A DNA stretch of 64,000 nucleotides from Alkalibacillus flavidus (GCF_040545925.1 NZ_JBEPMX010000003.1:62001-126000); one strand, 5' to 3'. Counted from the first letter of the stretch, positions 8,501 to 17,295 are shown. The notes: generated by a model not told the origin, from the letters alone. Program-made: numbers and translations.

Positions 8501-8866
8501 ACAAACATAGAGGCGTTAATTGAAGCAGATTAAACATTTTTCAAAACAAACCTACATTAGTTTTTGCACGTCACTTTGTAGGTCTGCAATAATTATTATA
8601 GCTTTGCGAATGGGATTTCTTTTTCCTATGTCCATAACTACTCAAAATACACACGAACACTGATATAACCATGAAAAATGGACATCAAATGGTTATACAT
8701 TTTAAGATCCATTTCACACTACATTTTTATGGTTAGTCACCAAAACTGAGCATCTCAGAAAAAACTACTCTTCTAAAAGTTTATCTTGCAACTTCATTCA
8801 ACAATCACAACTCCCACCCTCATGTGTTAAAATAAACCCAACTTCACCAACCAAGGAGGCTCGACA
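8501..8866. other. 366-bp spacer without recognisable gene
   Basis: No convincing ORF or RNA. Only a perfect 9-bp inverted repeat TATAACCAT (8664-8672) / ATGGTTATA (8689-8697) and a weaker ACCTACA/TGTAGGT pair near 8560-8590 were noted. Confidence 0.4.
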
Positions 8867-9325
8867 ATGGATCAATTCATGGAGCACACGATTAAGCTAG
8901 CTGCCAACAACGTGAAGGAAGGTGGCCAACCGTTCGGCGCAGCCCTCATCAAAGACGGCGAAGTGATCGCTGAAGGCGTCAACCAACTCCACGTCAGACA
9001 CGACGTCAGCGGACACGCCGAAATGGTCGCCATTCGCCAAGCCCAAAAACAACTCCAAACCGATGATTTATCCGACATGACGATGTACGCAAGCGGCGAA
9101 CCATGCCCGATGTGCTACGCCGCTATGTCTTACGCCGGCATCCAAACAACCTATTACGCTCAATCAGCCGAAGACGCGGTCGACGCAGGCCTAGGTAAAT
9201 CAAAACAAGTCGCTCTCGATCTACAAAAAGCCCCGTCCGAACGCAGTTACCCGATGCACCACATGCCGTTAACCGACGATTCACACAACCCAATGCAAAT
9301 GTACAAAAAACGCCACAACCAATAA
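8867..9325 (+). CDS. Nucleoside/guanine deaminase (CDA fold)
   Basis: 152 aa. Zinc deaminase signature: H50-A-E52 in SGHAEMVAIR and C80/C83 in EPCPMC. The C-terminal third (DAVDAGLG, APSERSYPMHHMPL) matches the guanine deaminase branch (GuaD) rather than cytidine or tRNA-adenosine deaminases. It would hydrolyse guanine to xanthine and ammonia in the cytosol. AAGGAGG precedes the ATG. Monocistronic, convergent with the HAD gene. Another purine-like substrate is possible. Confidence 0.78.
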   Translation: MDQFMEHTIKLAANNVKEGGQPFGAALIKDGEVIAEGVNQLHVRHDVSGHAEMVAIRQAQKQLQTDDLSDMTMYASGEPCPMCYAAMSYAGIQTTYYAQSAEDAVDAGLGKSKQVALDLQKAPSERSYPMHHMPLTDDSHNPMQMYKKRHNQ

Positions 9326-9330
9326 GAAAA

Positions 9331-9352
9331 CGGGCGCCACCTCGAGCGCCCG
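9331..9352 (-). terminator. Terminator between convergent guanine deaminase and HAD genes
   Basis: CGGGCG / CGCCCG stem around a 10-nt loop. The AAGAAAA on the left is a T tract for the minus strand, so it mainly ends the HAD gene. Confidence 0.7.
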
Positions 9353-9363
9353 CTTCACCATAA

Positions 9364-10041
9364 TCACTTATTACTCGGCTCAAAAAACAACCAACTCTTT
9401 TGCACCGATATTTCTTTCATCTTCTCATCCGGATTGACGACATAAGGATAATCGACAAACTCAAACAACGGCTTATCCGATTCACTATCCGCATAAGCAT
9501 AAAGCGTTTCGTCATCAGCACTCTTCCCGCGCTTATCTAACCATGCCTTCAGCTGCGTCACTTTTTCCTCACCATTAATAATCCGACCTATCTGACCTTT
9601 ACACAACCCTTGATCATCAAACACGAGCTGCGTGCCGATCGTTTCTACATCATTCAACCCAACTTCACGCGTGAACGCTTTTAAAAAGGGCATAAGCGCG
9701 CCCGATAGCACAACGACCTCATCACCTTGAGCTTGGTGGTGCTTCACGACCTCGACTAACTCATAATGCACACGCTCTAAATCATGCCGCGCTAATTTAT
9801 CAAAGAAATCCGCCAATTCTTCTTGCGTTTTGCCTTTAAACGACCGCGCAAAACTGCGGAAAAACTCATGCTTAAACGCTTCTTTCCCTTTGACCAAACC
9901 TAACGCGACACTCTTCACTAAACCAGCACCAACAACTGACCATTCTTTCAAACCATAATCCTGTTTCGCCACTTGAAACATCACTTTAAACGAATCACCT
10001 TGATACAATGTTCCGTCAAAATCAACTGTCACGACTGCCAC
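9364..10041 (-). CDS. HAD-superfamily phosphatase (HAD-IB, SerB-like)
   Basis: 225 aa from a GTG at 10041 preceded by AACGGAGG; an ATG at 10059 is possible but worse placed. Motif I is DFDGT (D7, D9), motif II VVLSGA, motif III a downstream lysine, motif IV YADSESDKPLF. The helical cap between motifs I and II (about residues 20-90) is the HAD-IB type seen in phosphoserine phosphatases. Substrate unknown: a small phosphomonoester is the family norm. It is transcribed toward guaD and away from the lipoprotein gene at 10114. Confidence 0.8.
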   Translation of the reverse strand: MAVVTVDFDGTLYQGDSFKVMFQVAKQDYGLKEWSVVGAGLVKSVALGLVKGKEAFKHEFFRSFARSFKGKTQEELADFFDKLARHDLERVHYELVEVVKHHQAQGDEVVVLSGALMPFLKAFTREVGLNDVETIGTQLVFDDQGLCKGQIGRIINGEEKVTQLKAWLDKRGKSADDETLYAYADSESDKPLFEFVDYPYVVNPDEKMKEISVQKSWLFFEPSNK

Positions 10042-10113
10042 GATAACGCCTCCGTTCATTCAACCTTTCTTCCCATTCTAGCACACTTCACGACGGAGAC
10101 GTAAAAGGTAGCC

Positions 10114-10755
10114 CTAACGATACGTATGTTCCACTTCTAACGTATCCCCATTATCGAAATCCACATCCAACTCAATCTCACGCACTTCCTCTTCCATCAC
10201 TTTCAAATGATCATAAACACGCTGAAACGCCTCTTCTTTAGACAACTCTGGCGTCGGCTGAATATCATCAATCATCGCCTCAATCTGATCAACCGCCACA
10301 CGCCCTTTACGATCCCGCTCAGACTGTTCATCAATTTCAATCTCAGCCTTCTTCCCATCCGGCCTCATCGCATATTCAAAATTCCACTCTCCCTGATCAT
10401 TAAAAAACTCAATCTCCAACTCAAAATCAATCACCCCATGATACAACTCACTATTTCGCTCAGCTCGCATCTCATTCACCTTGTCATGCATATCATCATT
10501 TTGAGCCTCATAATCAGCGCCCTCTGTCTCATCACGATCTTGTGGCTTATCTGGATCTTCCCCCGACTCATCAGGCCCATCATTCACATCCGTCATCTGA
10601 TTACCATCAGCTAGACCATCCTCATCCTCACTTGTTAACTCCTCATTATCTTCAACGGGATCCTGCATCCCCAAATCACTATCCGGGTTATCATTCGTCG
10701 CACACCCTGCCAACATCAACCCAAGACTCAAAAACATAATCCAAAATCCTCTCAT
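10114..10755 (-). CDS. Acidic lipoprotein with YusW-like domain
   Basis: 213 aa. Signal peptide with lipobox LAGC (Cys at 18), an extremely Asp/Glu-rich linker (about residues 20-95), then a domain with YHGVIDFELEIEF and EIDEQSERDRKG followed by a helical segment and a beta ending REIELDVDFDNGDTLEVEH. This resembles the YusW-like domain of Bacillus lipoproteins. Acidic composition suits an extracytoplasmic protein of a halophile. Function unknown. The alternating GA/CA codon pattern makes false ORFs on the opposite strand. Confidence 0.7.
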   Translation of the reverse strand: MRGFWIMFLSLGLMLAGCATNDNPDSDLGMQDPVEDNEELTSEDEDGLADGNQMTDVNDGPDESGEDPDKPQDRDETEGADYEAQNDDMHDKVNEMRAERNSELYHGVIDFELEIEFFNDQGEWNFEYAMRPDGKKAEIEIDEQSERDRKGRVAVDQIEAMIDDIQPTPELSKEEAFQRVYDHLKVMEEEVREIELDVDFDNGDTLEVEHTYR

Positions 10756-10891
10756 TCAGACCACCCCTTATGATTTAGTTCTTCTATGTATTGGGGTGTC
10801 CAAAACATTACTATTTATACTTATCAAGCAAATTGAACCAAACCACTAAATGACTTACAATGGTTGTAAAATATCGCAAGGAGTGACGACC

Positions 10892-11218
10892 ATGCCAACA
10901 TATCAAAAGTTAGTTCGTGATTACATACCAACCATCATCGAAAAATCTGAAAAACAGTATTCCACCCGCATATTAGACGAAAATGAATATGTAGAAGCCT
11001 TAAAAAAGAAACTGTATGAAGAAGTTAATGAAGTGCACGAAGCTCAAGGTCAGGAGGATTTATTAGAGGAACTAGCAGATGTTTTAGAGGTTATTCATGC
11101 GTTAGCTAAAGTGAACAATTCTGATATGGAGAGAGTTGAACAAATGCGTCAAACGAAAGCCAAAGAACGTGGTGGATTTGATAAAAGGATTCTTTTAGAA
11201 GAAGTCAAAGATAACTAA
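10892..11218 (+). CDS. MazG-like phosphoribosyl-ATP pyrophosphohydrolase-type NTPase
   Basis: 108 aa from the ATG at 10892 (AAGGAG eight bases upstream). All-alpha MazG-like signature: KLVRDYIP, KLYEEVNEVHEA and EELADVLEVIHAL, whose E/D residues bind Mg2+. Such proteins hydrolyse nucleoside triphosphates to monophosphate and pyrophosphate, often non-canonical ones. Monocistronic; its 3' end overlaps the convergent hairpin at 11213-11247. Confidence 0.8.
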   Translation: MPTYQKLVRDYIPTIIEKSEKQYSTRILDENEYVEALKKKLYEEVNEVHEAQGQEDLLEELADVLEVIHALAKVNNSDMERVEQMRQTKAKERGGFDKRILLEEVKDN

Positions 11219-11247
11219 CACGCTTATTTAGCATAAACGTGTTAGTT
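11213..11247. terminator. Hairpin overlapping both convergent stop regions
   Basis: Perfect 10-bp stem AACTAACACG / CGTGTTAGTT with an internal TTAT/ATAA extension. It covers the last codons of the MazG-like gene and of the HNH gene. No long T tract on either side, so terminator strength is uncertain. Confidence 0.5.
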
Positions 11248-12234
11248 CGGCACCCATATATCATCGAAACCATTTTTAATAGAATAATCGTACAATAAGA
11301 CAATCTTTTGATCATGATAATGACGCAAGCTGGAATCGCGATCTTTCTCCTGGATTACTTCTTGTAGCTGGTTGTTCCTTGCAATAATGTCGTCAAGATA
11401 ATCCCGCTTTGGCAATTTGTCTTTCTTCTGTATATTACACGTGCCACACGCCATAACCAAATTCCATATTTGATCCGACTGAACAAAGGACCACGGGATA
11501 AAATGGTCGACGTGACTAGCTCGATTACCTCGCGTTAAACTTTTACCGCAATAGAAACATGTTGCTTCAAAGTAATTTAACAATACCTCTTCATAAGGCT
11601 TCAAGGAGCTGCGCTTAGCAATGCTCTCCACTTTATCAAGCAAATAACTCGTGGAAGGATATTCGTTTAACTCCTCAATCATTTTAGCCATATGATAATT
11701 CGTTAAATTAACGATTAATCGCTGATATTTCAACATGAATTCATGGACGGTTGAATGAAACCTAAAATACTCTGTTCGATGGTCAAATTCATAGAATAAC
11801 GCATTTGTATCACCATAAAGCGCGCCGAATACGTTGATTTTCATAACTGATTTTATTTTGGACACTAATTTCAATTGCAATGAGGCCTTGATTTTATCAA
11901 AGCTAAAATCACTTGGAATTCCGTGTTTGTGTTGGAAGTCTAGCATTTCAGTAACAACTCTTGCTCTACGGTCACTACTATTTTGTTTAACCAAACCATG
12001 ATGGATAATCAGGTTCCAATAAATTTTCGCAAAGCTATAAGCCAATTGATCATAATTTAGTTCGTGATGGTGATTGACTTGGTATAAGTTTTCGATCATA
12101 GCTTTGATCAAGGCGTATTTATATGTAGCAGATTTAGCAGACTTATTCGAAAGGACAACGGTGAACACCCGCCAAATGTCTTCCTCAATCAAATATTCTT
12201 CTCGCAGCTCACCGACTTTCAGCTTATGACTCAT
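11242..12234 (-). CDS. HNH endonuclease-domain protein
   Basis: 330 aa. The C-terminal half has a zinc-ribbon HNH nuclease: CFYCGKSL, then VDHFIPWSF with the catalytic histidine, then NLVMACGTCNIQKKDKLP. The N-terminal 200 residues are helical and unlike known DNA-binding domains; they contain YSFAKIYWNLI and LVNLTNYHMAKM. Similar HNH proteins occur as solitary genes in genomes and near restriction or mobile elements. No partner gene is evident here. It may act in DNA defence or processing; this is inference. Confidence 0.75.
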   Translation of the reverse strand: MSHKLKVGELREEYLIEEDIWRVFTVVLSNKSAKSATYKYALIKAMIENLYQVNHHHELNYDQLAYSFAKIYWNLIIHHGLVKQNSSDRRARVVTEMLDFQHKHGIPSDFSFDKIKASLQLKLVSKIKSVMKINVFGALYGDTNALFYEFDHRTEYFRFHSTVHEFMLKYQRLIVNLTNYHMAKMIEELNEYPSTSYLLDKVESIAKRSSLKPYEEVLLNYFEATCFYCGKSLTRGNRASHVDHFIPWSFVQSDQIWNLVMACGTCNIQKKDKLPKRDYLDDIIARNNQLQEVIQEKDRDSSLRHYHDQKIVLLYDYSIKNGFDDIWVPN

Positions 12235-12334
12235 AATATCACCACCTTAACACCACTCTACAAGCAAATGATTTAAATAACAAGATTTAACAAGTGGCGA
12301 TTGTTCAATACCAACCATACCCCGTCAGTATAAT

Positions 12335-12383
12335 TTGACTCCCTAAACTTACTATATTAAATCTACTTACATAAAAGTAAGTA
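12335..12383 (+). promoter_or_regulatory. catE-like promoter with TACTTAC/GTAAGTA operator
   Basis: TTGACT (-35, 12335-12340) and a weak -10 near 12357 are followed by a perfect inverted repeat TACTTAC-N6-GTAAGTA at 12364-12383, over the likely transcription start. Nearly the same word recurs upstream of the quinone reductase gene at 36814-36834. HxlR-family redox sensors (YodB/CatR type) control catDE-like genes in Bacillus and use comparable dyads; identity is inferred. Confidence 0.5.
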
Positions 12384-12405
12384 ACAATTCAAGGGATGCC
12401 TCCTT

Positions 12406-13254
12406 ATGCAATTTCATCAAGCACCAGTCAAGCATGTCAGTTATGTTGACATAAACGTAACAGATTTAGAACGGTCGACGGCTTTTTACCAACAAGTGGT
12501 CGGTTTTCGTGTGTTGAGTCAAGACGAATCAACGGTCGCACTAAGCGCTGATGGGGAGCAGGCGATTTTAACGATTCATCAACTGTCTAGCCCAAAGCGT
12601 GAGACGCGTCGTACGGCAGGGCTTTATCATTTCGCCATTTTGTTACCGACTCGGGCTGATTTAGCTGATTTCATCAAACATATTGCCGAACAAAATGTCC
12701 AAATTGGGGCATCTGACCACTGGGTAAGTGAATCGATTTATTTCGCTGACCCGGATGGCAATGGGATTGAAGTGTACGCTGATCGTGATCCATCTGAATG
12801 GTCGTGGGAAAATGGTGAAGTCGCGATGGCTGTCGATCCGCTTGATGCGCGTGACGTGTTATCACATGCGACGGAAGCTGGTTGGCAAGGGTTACCTACG
12901 CAAACTATCATGGGACATATTCATTTACATGTCGCTGATCTCGATGAAACGAAGCAGTTTTATACCGATGCATTAGGGTTAGATATCGTCTGTCGTTTCG
13001 GCGGTCAAGCTTTATTTATCGCTGATGGCCATTACCACCATCACATCGCTATTAATACGTGGAATGGTGTCGGTGCAGACAAACCTTCTCAGACGACACC
13101 AGGTCTAAAATCATTCACGCTAAAACTAAATGGTGAAGATGACAAACAAGTCGTGTTAAACCAACTTGAAGCATTTGGTGCACCGATCGAACATGAAGGG
13201 AATACGACCGTCACAGTTGATCCATCAGGGAATCGAGTACGACTAGACGTATAA
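12406..13254 (+). CDS. catE: VOC-family dioxygenase, CatE-like (catechol 2,3-dioxygenase)
   Basis: 282 aa with two vicinal-oxygen-chelate repeats: residues about 9-125 (VDINVTDLERSTAFYQQVVGF, YHFAILLP, YFADPDGNGIEVYADRD) and about 168-282 (GHIHLHVADLDETKQFYTDAL, HHIAINTWNG, VTVDPSGNRVRL). The metal ligands fit H of GHIHLH, H of YHHHIA and a C-terminal acid. In Bacillus, CatE-type enzymes open catechols and help detoxify quinones. The operator just upstream and the matching one before a quinone oxidoreductase support a role in electrophile stress. The symbol is by similarity of domain layout. Confidence 0.72.
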   Translation: MQFHQAPVKHVSYVDINVTDLERSTAFYQQVVGFRVLSQDESTVALSADGEQAILTIHQLSSPKRETRRTAGLYHFAILLPTRADLADFIKHIAEQNVQIGASDHWVSESIYFADPDGNGIEVYADRDPSEWSWENGEVAMAVDPLDARDVLSHATEAGWQGLPTQTIMGHIHLHVADLDETKQFYTDALGLDIVCRFGGQALFIADGHYHHHIAINTWNGVGADKPSQTTPGLKSFTLKLNGEDDKQVVLNQLEAFGAPIEHEGNTTVTVDPSGNRVRLDV

Positions 13255-13266
13255 TGCTTTTCCTGG

Positions 13267-13331
13267 ACCAAAAAAAGCCCCCCCGCAACGGGAGCCCTTT
13301 TCTCTATGTTTAAAAAAGGGGGTAAACATAG
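13267..13331. terminator. Two hairpins between catE-like and peptide-transport genes
   Basis: A degenerate GC hairpin at about 13277-13297 flanked by A7 and T4 tracts (its left arm has mispairs), and a perfect 9-bp dyad CTATGTTTA (13304-13312) / TAAACATAG (13323-13331) with a G-rich loop. They separate convergent genes. Confidence 0.5.
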
Positions 13332-13354
13332 CAATATATCATGCCTCCAAACGA

Positions 13355-14332
13355 TTACGTTCGGTGATGACAAGCAACAAAATGATCGTCTGTCACTTCG
13401 ACCCATTCGGGCATCTTTTCCCGACATACGTCTGTCGCAATGGGACATCTCGTATTAAACGGGCAACCTTGTGGTGGGTCGGATGGACTTGGCAAATCGC
13501 CTTCCAACTTGACTCTTTCTTGGTTACGCCCTGGTACTGGACGTGGAATAGCGTTTAGTAATGCTTCAGTATATGGATGTAATGGGTTATCATATAGTTC
13601 ATCAATGGGTGCCCACTCAACCATATGGCCTAAATACATCACTAAAATCTTATTACAAAAATGTCTAACGACGCCTAAATCGTGTGAAATAAACAAATAG
13701 GTTAGCTCGTATTTATCTTGTATATTTTGTAATAATTTAAGCACTTGTGCTTGCACTGATACGTCTAATGCTGAGACTGCCTCATCACATATAATTAACT
13801 CAGGGTTTAACGCAATGGCCCGGGCAATTCCGATTCGTTGGCGTTGGCCGCCGCTAAATTGGTGCGGGTAATTGTAATAATGCGATGCATTTAAGCCGAC
13901 TTCATGCAGTAACCCGAGCACGCGCTCTTGTCGTTCTTCTTTTGATAAATCCGTATGAATCACAAACGGTTCTTCGAGTGTATCCCCGACGCGTTGGCGC
14001 GGGTCTAATGACGCGAAGGGGTCCTGGAAGATGATTTGCATATTTTTCTTAAATTCTTTAAAGGCTTTTTCTTTCATATCCGTGATATTCTGACCTTTAA
14101 AATAAATATTACCGCTCGTTGCTTCTTCTAAATTAAGAATGGTTTTGCCTAACGTCGATTTACCACATCCCGACTCACCGACAATGCCAACCGAATCGCC
14201 TGCTTCAACGTCTATCGAAATATTGTTCACAGCAAAGACCTGATGTTGAACACGTCGTAAAAATCCACCACGAATCGGGAAATGTTTGTTCACGTTATCC
14301 AGTTGTAATATTGGCTGACTCGTTTCGCTCAT
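13355..14332 (-). CDS. Dpp/Opp-type peptide ABC transporter ATPase (OppF/DppF class)
   Basis: 325 aa, full length. Walker A GESGCGKST, Q-loop IFQDPFASLDPRQ, signature SGGQRQRIGIARAIAL, Walker B LIICDEAVSALD, and the oligopeptide-transporter C-terminal extension with the cysteine cluster GCPFNTRCPIATDVC. AGGAGG precedes the ATG inside the end of the upstream ATPase remnant. The ATPase itself looks intact, but its partner ATPase and the binding protein are destroyed, so the importer is probably non-functional unless other copies complement. Confidence 0.88.
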   Translation of the reverse strand: MSETSQPILQLDNVNKHFPIRGGFLRRVQHQVFAVNNISIDVEAGDSVGIVGESGCGKSTLGKTILNLEEATSGNIYFKGQNITDMKEKAFKEFKKNMQIIFQDPFASLDPRQRVGDTLEEPFVIHTDLSKEERQERVLGLLHEVGLNASHYYNYPHQFSGGQRQRIGIARAIALNPELIICDEAVSALDVSVQAQVLKLLQNIQDKYELTYLFISHDLGVVRHFCNKILVMYLGHMVEWAPIDELYDNPLHPYTEALLNAIPRPVPGRNQERVKLEGDLPSPSDPPQGCPFNTRCPIATDVCREKMPEWVEVTDDHFVACHHRT

Positions 14333-14780
14333 GGTCTTCTTCCTCCTGTAACCAACATCTCACCGTATGTTGAAATCCTACGTCAAATGTCTTAGGTGAA
14401 TCAGTCGCACATTTATCCATCGCAAATTCACAACGGGCCACAAATGGGCAAGCTGTTGAACGATCTTTCAAACCTGGTAACTGACCTGGAATCGGATCTA
14501 AGTTATGCTCCTTATCATCAACGTTTGGAACTGATTTAAGCAACCCTTTAGTATACGGGTGCTGCGGGTTGTTGAATATACTGTCAACATCCGCTTCTTC
14601 GATTTTTTCACCTGCATACATAACCATCACTCGATCAGCGACTTCCGCCACAACGCCCATATCATGCGTGATCAATACGACGCCCATATTGTATTGATCT
14701 TTTAAATCGTCTAATAGATCTAAAATTTGCGATTGAATCGTCACGTCTAAAGCGGTCGTCGGCTCGTCAGCAATTAACAA
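14295..14780 (-). pseudogene. 3' remnant of OppD/DppD-class ABC ATPase
   Basis: The readable protein begins at the Walker B region (HLLIADEPTTALDVTIQ) and continues normally through the H-loop (VLITHDMGVVAEVADRVMVMYAGE) and the cysteine-rich C-terminus. The N-terminal half with Walker A, Q-loop and LSGGQ signature is absent. Immediately upstream the sequence is that of a binding-protein gene in a different frame, so a deletion joined the two. A 5' extension to an ATG at 14819 is only the shifted frame of the binding protein. Confidence 0.85.
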
Positions 14781-15034
14781 ATGTTTCATACATTTGTTCA
14801 ATAACACGTGACGACACACTATCGTTCGTTAAGATAGGCGACAGTCCAACCACATCAGATGTGGATGCGTACGTGACCGTTGAATCGCCTCCCCCCTTCA
14901 CTAGTTTCAGATGATTCGTTACCTGATTCTCCAGAGCTATCAGATGACCCTCCATCAGATCCTTCTTGACCTCCGCCACATGCGGCTAATACTAAACCGA
15001 CTAATAAAATGAACAAAAACAGTACTTTTTTCAT
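14781..15034 (-). pseudogene. 5' remnant of peptide-binding lipoprotein (OppA/DppA class)
   Basis: Starts at ATG 15034 with signal peptide MKKVLFLFILLVGLVLAAC and a Ser/Gly/Glu linker, then VTYASTSDVVGLSPILTND and EQMYETF, the standard start of SBP_bac_5 proteins. Two lesions: an extra G in a G6 tract (plus-strand C6 at 14891-14896) shifts the frame after SSETSEGG, and the gene ends after about 80 codons at the deletion junction near 14771-14786, where ATPase sequence begins. A normal family member has about 530 residues. Confidence 0.85.
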
Positions 15035-15053
15035 GTTCCTTCCCCCTTCAAAT

Positions 15054-15950
15054 TTATTGATTTAAATCCATATTCGGATCTAAAGCATCTCGTAATCCAT
15101 CACCAACGACATTGAATGCGAATACGACTAGCATGATCGCTATTCCTGGAACAACGGTCATATGCGGTGATGTCCACATATAATCCTGACCAGCGGCAAT
15201 CATAGCGCCCCATTCAGGTGTTGGTGGTTGAGCACCTAAGCCTAAGAAACTTAATGCTGACGTCGATAGAATAGCGGTCGCCATTCTCATCGTCGCAAAC
15301 ACGATAATCGGCGCTGTAATATTCGGTAAAATATGTTTAAACATAATTCTCAAATGACTTGAGCCGAGTGATTTTTGTGCTAAGATGTATTCTTCTTTCT
15401 TGGCCGACAAGACGCTCCCGCGAACGATTCTGGCACAAACGGGAATCGACCAAATACTAATCGCAATGACGACGTTCACTAGGCTTGTCCCGAGAATCGT
15501 AATGACGAGCATCGCAAGTAATATACCAGGAAAGGCAAACAATAAATCCATCATTCTCATAATGAGATTATCAAGTCGCCTGTAGTACCCAGCAATCATG
15601 CCGAGTAACACACCACCGACAAGCCCTAAACCGACGGCACCTATTCCGACTAAAATCGATATTCTTGCACCGTGCACAATGCGACTCCACATATCGCGTC
15701 CGAGATTGTCGGTCCCGAGCCAATGCCTTTCTGAACCAACGGGTAACTCTTGTTTCGTCAAGGCTTGTTCTGCTGGGTCGTACACGGTAATAAATTCAGC
15801 AAAAACGGCTAGCAACGTTTGGATCGCAATAATAATTAAACCGATTACGGCCAACTTATTTTTCACGAGTCGTTTGGCAATACTTTTAAAATAGCTTTCT
15901 TTTTCTAGCTGATTGAGGTCCACTGAGTTAGTCGCGACTTCTGATGACAT
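15054..15950 (-). CDS. Dpp/Opp-type peptide ABC transporter permease (DppC class)
   Basis: 298 aa, six predicted membrane helices. Residues 70-90 (GSERHWLGTDNLGRDMWSRI) are the hallmark N-terminal OppC_N region, and the EAA loop reads LAQKSLGSSHLRIMFKHILPN, the coupling site for the ATPase. Second gene of the operon: 12 bp after the DppB-class gene, ribosome site AGGAGGGGC. Looks intact although downstream partners are damaged. Confidence 0.88.
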   Translation of the reverse strand: MSSEVATNSVDLNQLEKESYFKSIAKRLVKNKLAVIGLIIIAIQTLLAVFAEFITVYDPAEQALTKQELPVGSERHWLGTDNLGRDMWSRIVHGARISILVGIGAVGLGLVGGVLLGMIAGYYRRLDNLIMRMMDLLFAFPGILLAMLVITILGTSLVNVVIAISIWSIPVCARIVRGSVLSAKKEEYILAQKSLGSSHLRIMFKHILPNITAPIIVFATMRMATAILSTSALSFLGLGAQPPTPEWGAMIAAGQDYMWTSPHMTVVPGIAIMLVVFAFNVVGDGLRDALDPNMDLNQ

Positions 15951-15962
15951 GTTGCCCCTCCT

Positions 15963-16874
15963 TTAGTCAATACTGATTCGTGGATCAATGAAGATATAAA
16001 TAATATCGACGATTAAATTCACAACGACGAATAAACTAGCAACGAGTAAGACGGATCCTTGCACCATCGGGAAATCTCTGTCTGCGATAGAGTCAATCAT
16101 CAATCGCCCGACACCATTAATGGCGAAAACTTGTTCAACAATAATCGTTCCACCTAATAGAAAGCCGAAATTCATACCGATTACCGTTATGACAGGTATC
16201 ATCGCATTTCGCATACAGTGGATTCCGATAATGACACGCTCACGAACACCTTTCGCCCGCGCTGTTCGGACGAAATCAGATCGTACGACTTCTAACATGG
16301 ACGAACGGGTCATCCTTGCGATTAATGCCGCTGCTCCCGTGCCTAATGTGATTGCGGGTAATATCAGTTCTTTCATACCAGTAACTGTCCAAAAAGGTGC
16401 GCTCAATCCCCCAGCCGGAAGCCATTGTAAGTTCACCGCAAATAAGAGAATGAGTAACGTCCCTAACCAAAAGTTCGGAATCGAAATCCCAGCAAGAGCG
16501 CCAGTCGTTGTAAAAACGTCCAACCACGAGTTTTGTTTTAGTGCTGAAATAGTTCCAGCCGTCACACCAACGACAATCGCCACGATGATACTCGCAATGG
16601 CTAAGTTTAATGTATTCGGAAAACGTGTTGCGATCGCTTCATTAACTGATTGTCCTGATTGGAACGAGTAACCTAAATCACCTTGGAAAACGTTTGTTAT
16701 GTAGTTCCAATATTGGACAACGAGAGGTTGAATATCTGAGTCTGTCGCTGTTGGACCGCCAATAATTCTGGCTGGGTCCCCCGGCGCTAAATGCATACTC
16801 AGAAAAACGATAATTGAAATCCCAATAAGTAAAAAAAACATCTGAATAAATCGTCGAAGTATTAAACCAGCCAA
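15963..16874 (-). CDS. Dpp/Opp-type peptide ABC transporter permease (DppB class)
   Basis: 303 aa, six membrane helices, beginning at a TTG at 16874 with AAAGGAAG upstream. The N-terminus (LILRRFIQMFFLLIGISIIVFLSMHLAPGDPA) and the EAA loop (VRTARAKGVRERVIIGIHCMRNAMIPV) are typical of the first permease of peptide importers. First gene of the minus-strand operon; the promoter should lie in the AT-rich 16880-17100 stretch. Confidence 0.87.
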   Translation of the reverse strand: MAGLILRRFIQMFFLLIGISIIVFLSMHLAPGDPARIIGGPTATDSDIQPLVVQYWNYITNVFQGDLGYSFQSGQSVNEAIATRFPNTLNLAIASIIVAIVVGVTAGTISALKQNSWLDVFTTTGALAGISIPNFWLGTLLILLFAVNLQWLPAGGLSAPFWTVTGMKELILPAITLGTGAAALIARMTRSSMLEVVRSDFVRTARAKGVRERVIIGIHCMRNAMIPVITVIGMNFGFLLGGTIIVEQVFAINGVGRLMIDSIADRDFPMVQGSVLLVASLFVVVNLIVDIIYIFIDPRISID

Positions 16875-17211
16875 AATAAACTTCCTTTCAATTCCCTTTA
16901 TTCTGAAAATTAAATATACACTTAATTATATACATAAATAATCAAAAATTAACATTTTATTTACTTAAAAATACAATAAATTTAATATCGTTTTCATTTT
17001 GATATTATTTTTTCTTATATAACAACAATACGTAAGATAAAACAACACTTCAGGATCTTTAACTTACATGATGAATCGATTAATTTTATATAGCATCATT
17101 AATAAGATGTAATACACGGTAAACTTACATAAATGTGTTCGATTTAGACATTAAGTAACATTTTGATTTGGTTATAAAGTTCCAGATAAACCTAACCAAA
17201 CGTTCATCGAA

Positions 17212-17295
17212 ACTGCATGAATCTCTCTGAAAAATGCCGGAATCCTTACGAAAACTGCATGAATCTCTCTAAAAAGTGCTGGAATCCACTAATTT
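17212..17295. repeat. 21-bp-period array, GAATC word (4 units)
   Basis: Four units of exactly 21 bp (17212, 17233, 17254, 17275), alternating ACTGCATGAATC and ATGC/GTGC-CGGAATC or TGGAATC openings. Same family as 27840-28124, 47319-47480 and 58287-58342. It lies between the divergent dpp and crt operons, just before the sigma-B promoter. The remainder of 16875-17539 is AT-rich. Confidence 0.8.

Noticed and set aside
8501..8866. 27-codon ORF on the minus strand near 8.55-8.63 kb
   Set aside because: No ribosome site, no neighbours in operon, unremarkable composition.
10207..10614. 135-codon plus-strand ORF opposite the YusW-like lipoprotein gene
   Set aside because: Antisense shadow of a low-complexity acidic protein; no ribosome site; Ile/Leu/Asn-rich nonsense composition.
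14767..14979. 70-codon minus-strand ORF as a separate gene
   Set aside because: It is the shifted frame of the broken binding-protein gene, recognised by its EQMYETF segment, not an independent gene.
16120..16671. 183-codon plus-strand ORF within the DppB-class permease gene
   Set aside because: Opposite-strand shadow of a membrane-protein gene; the minus-strand product has clear family motifs.
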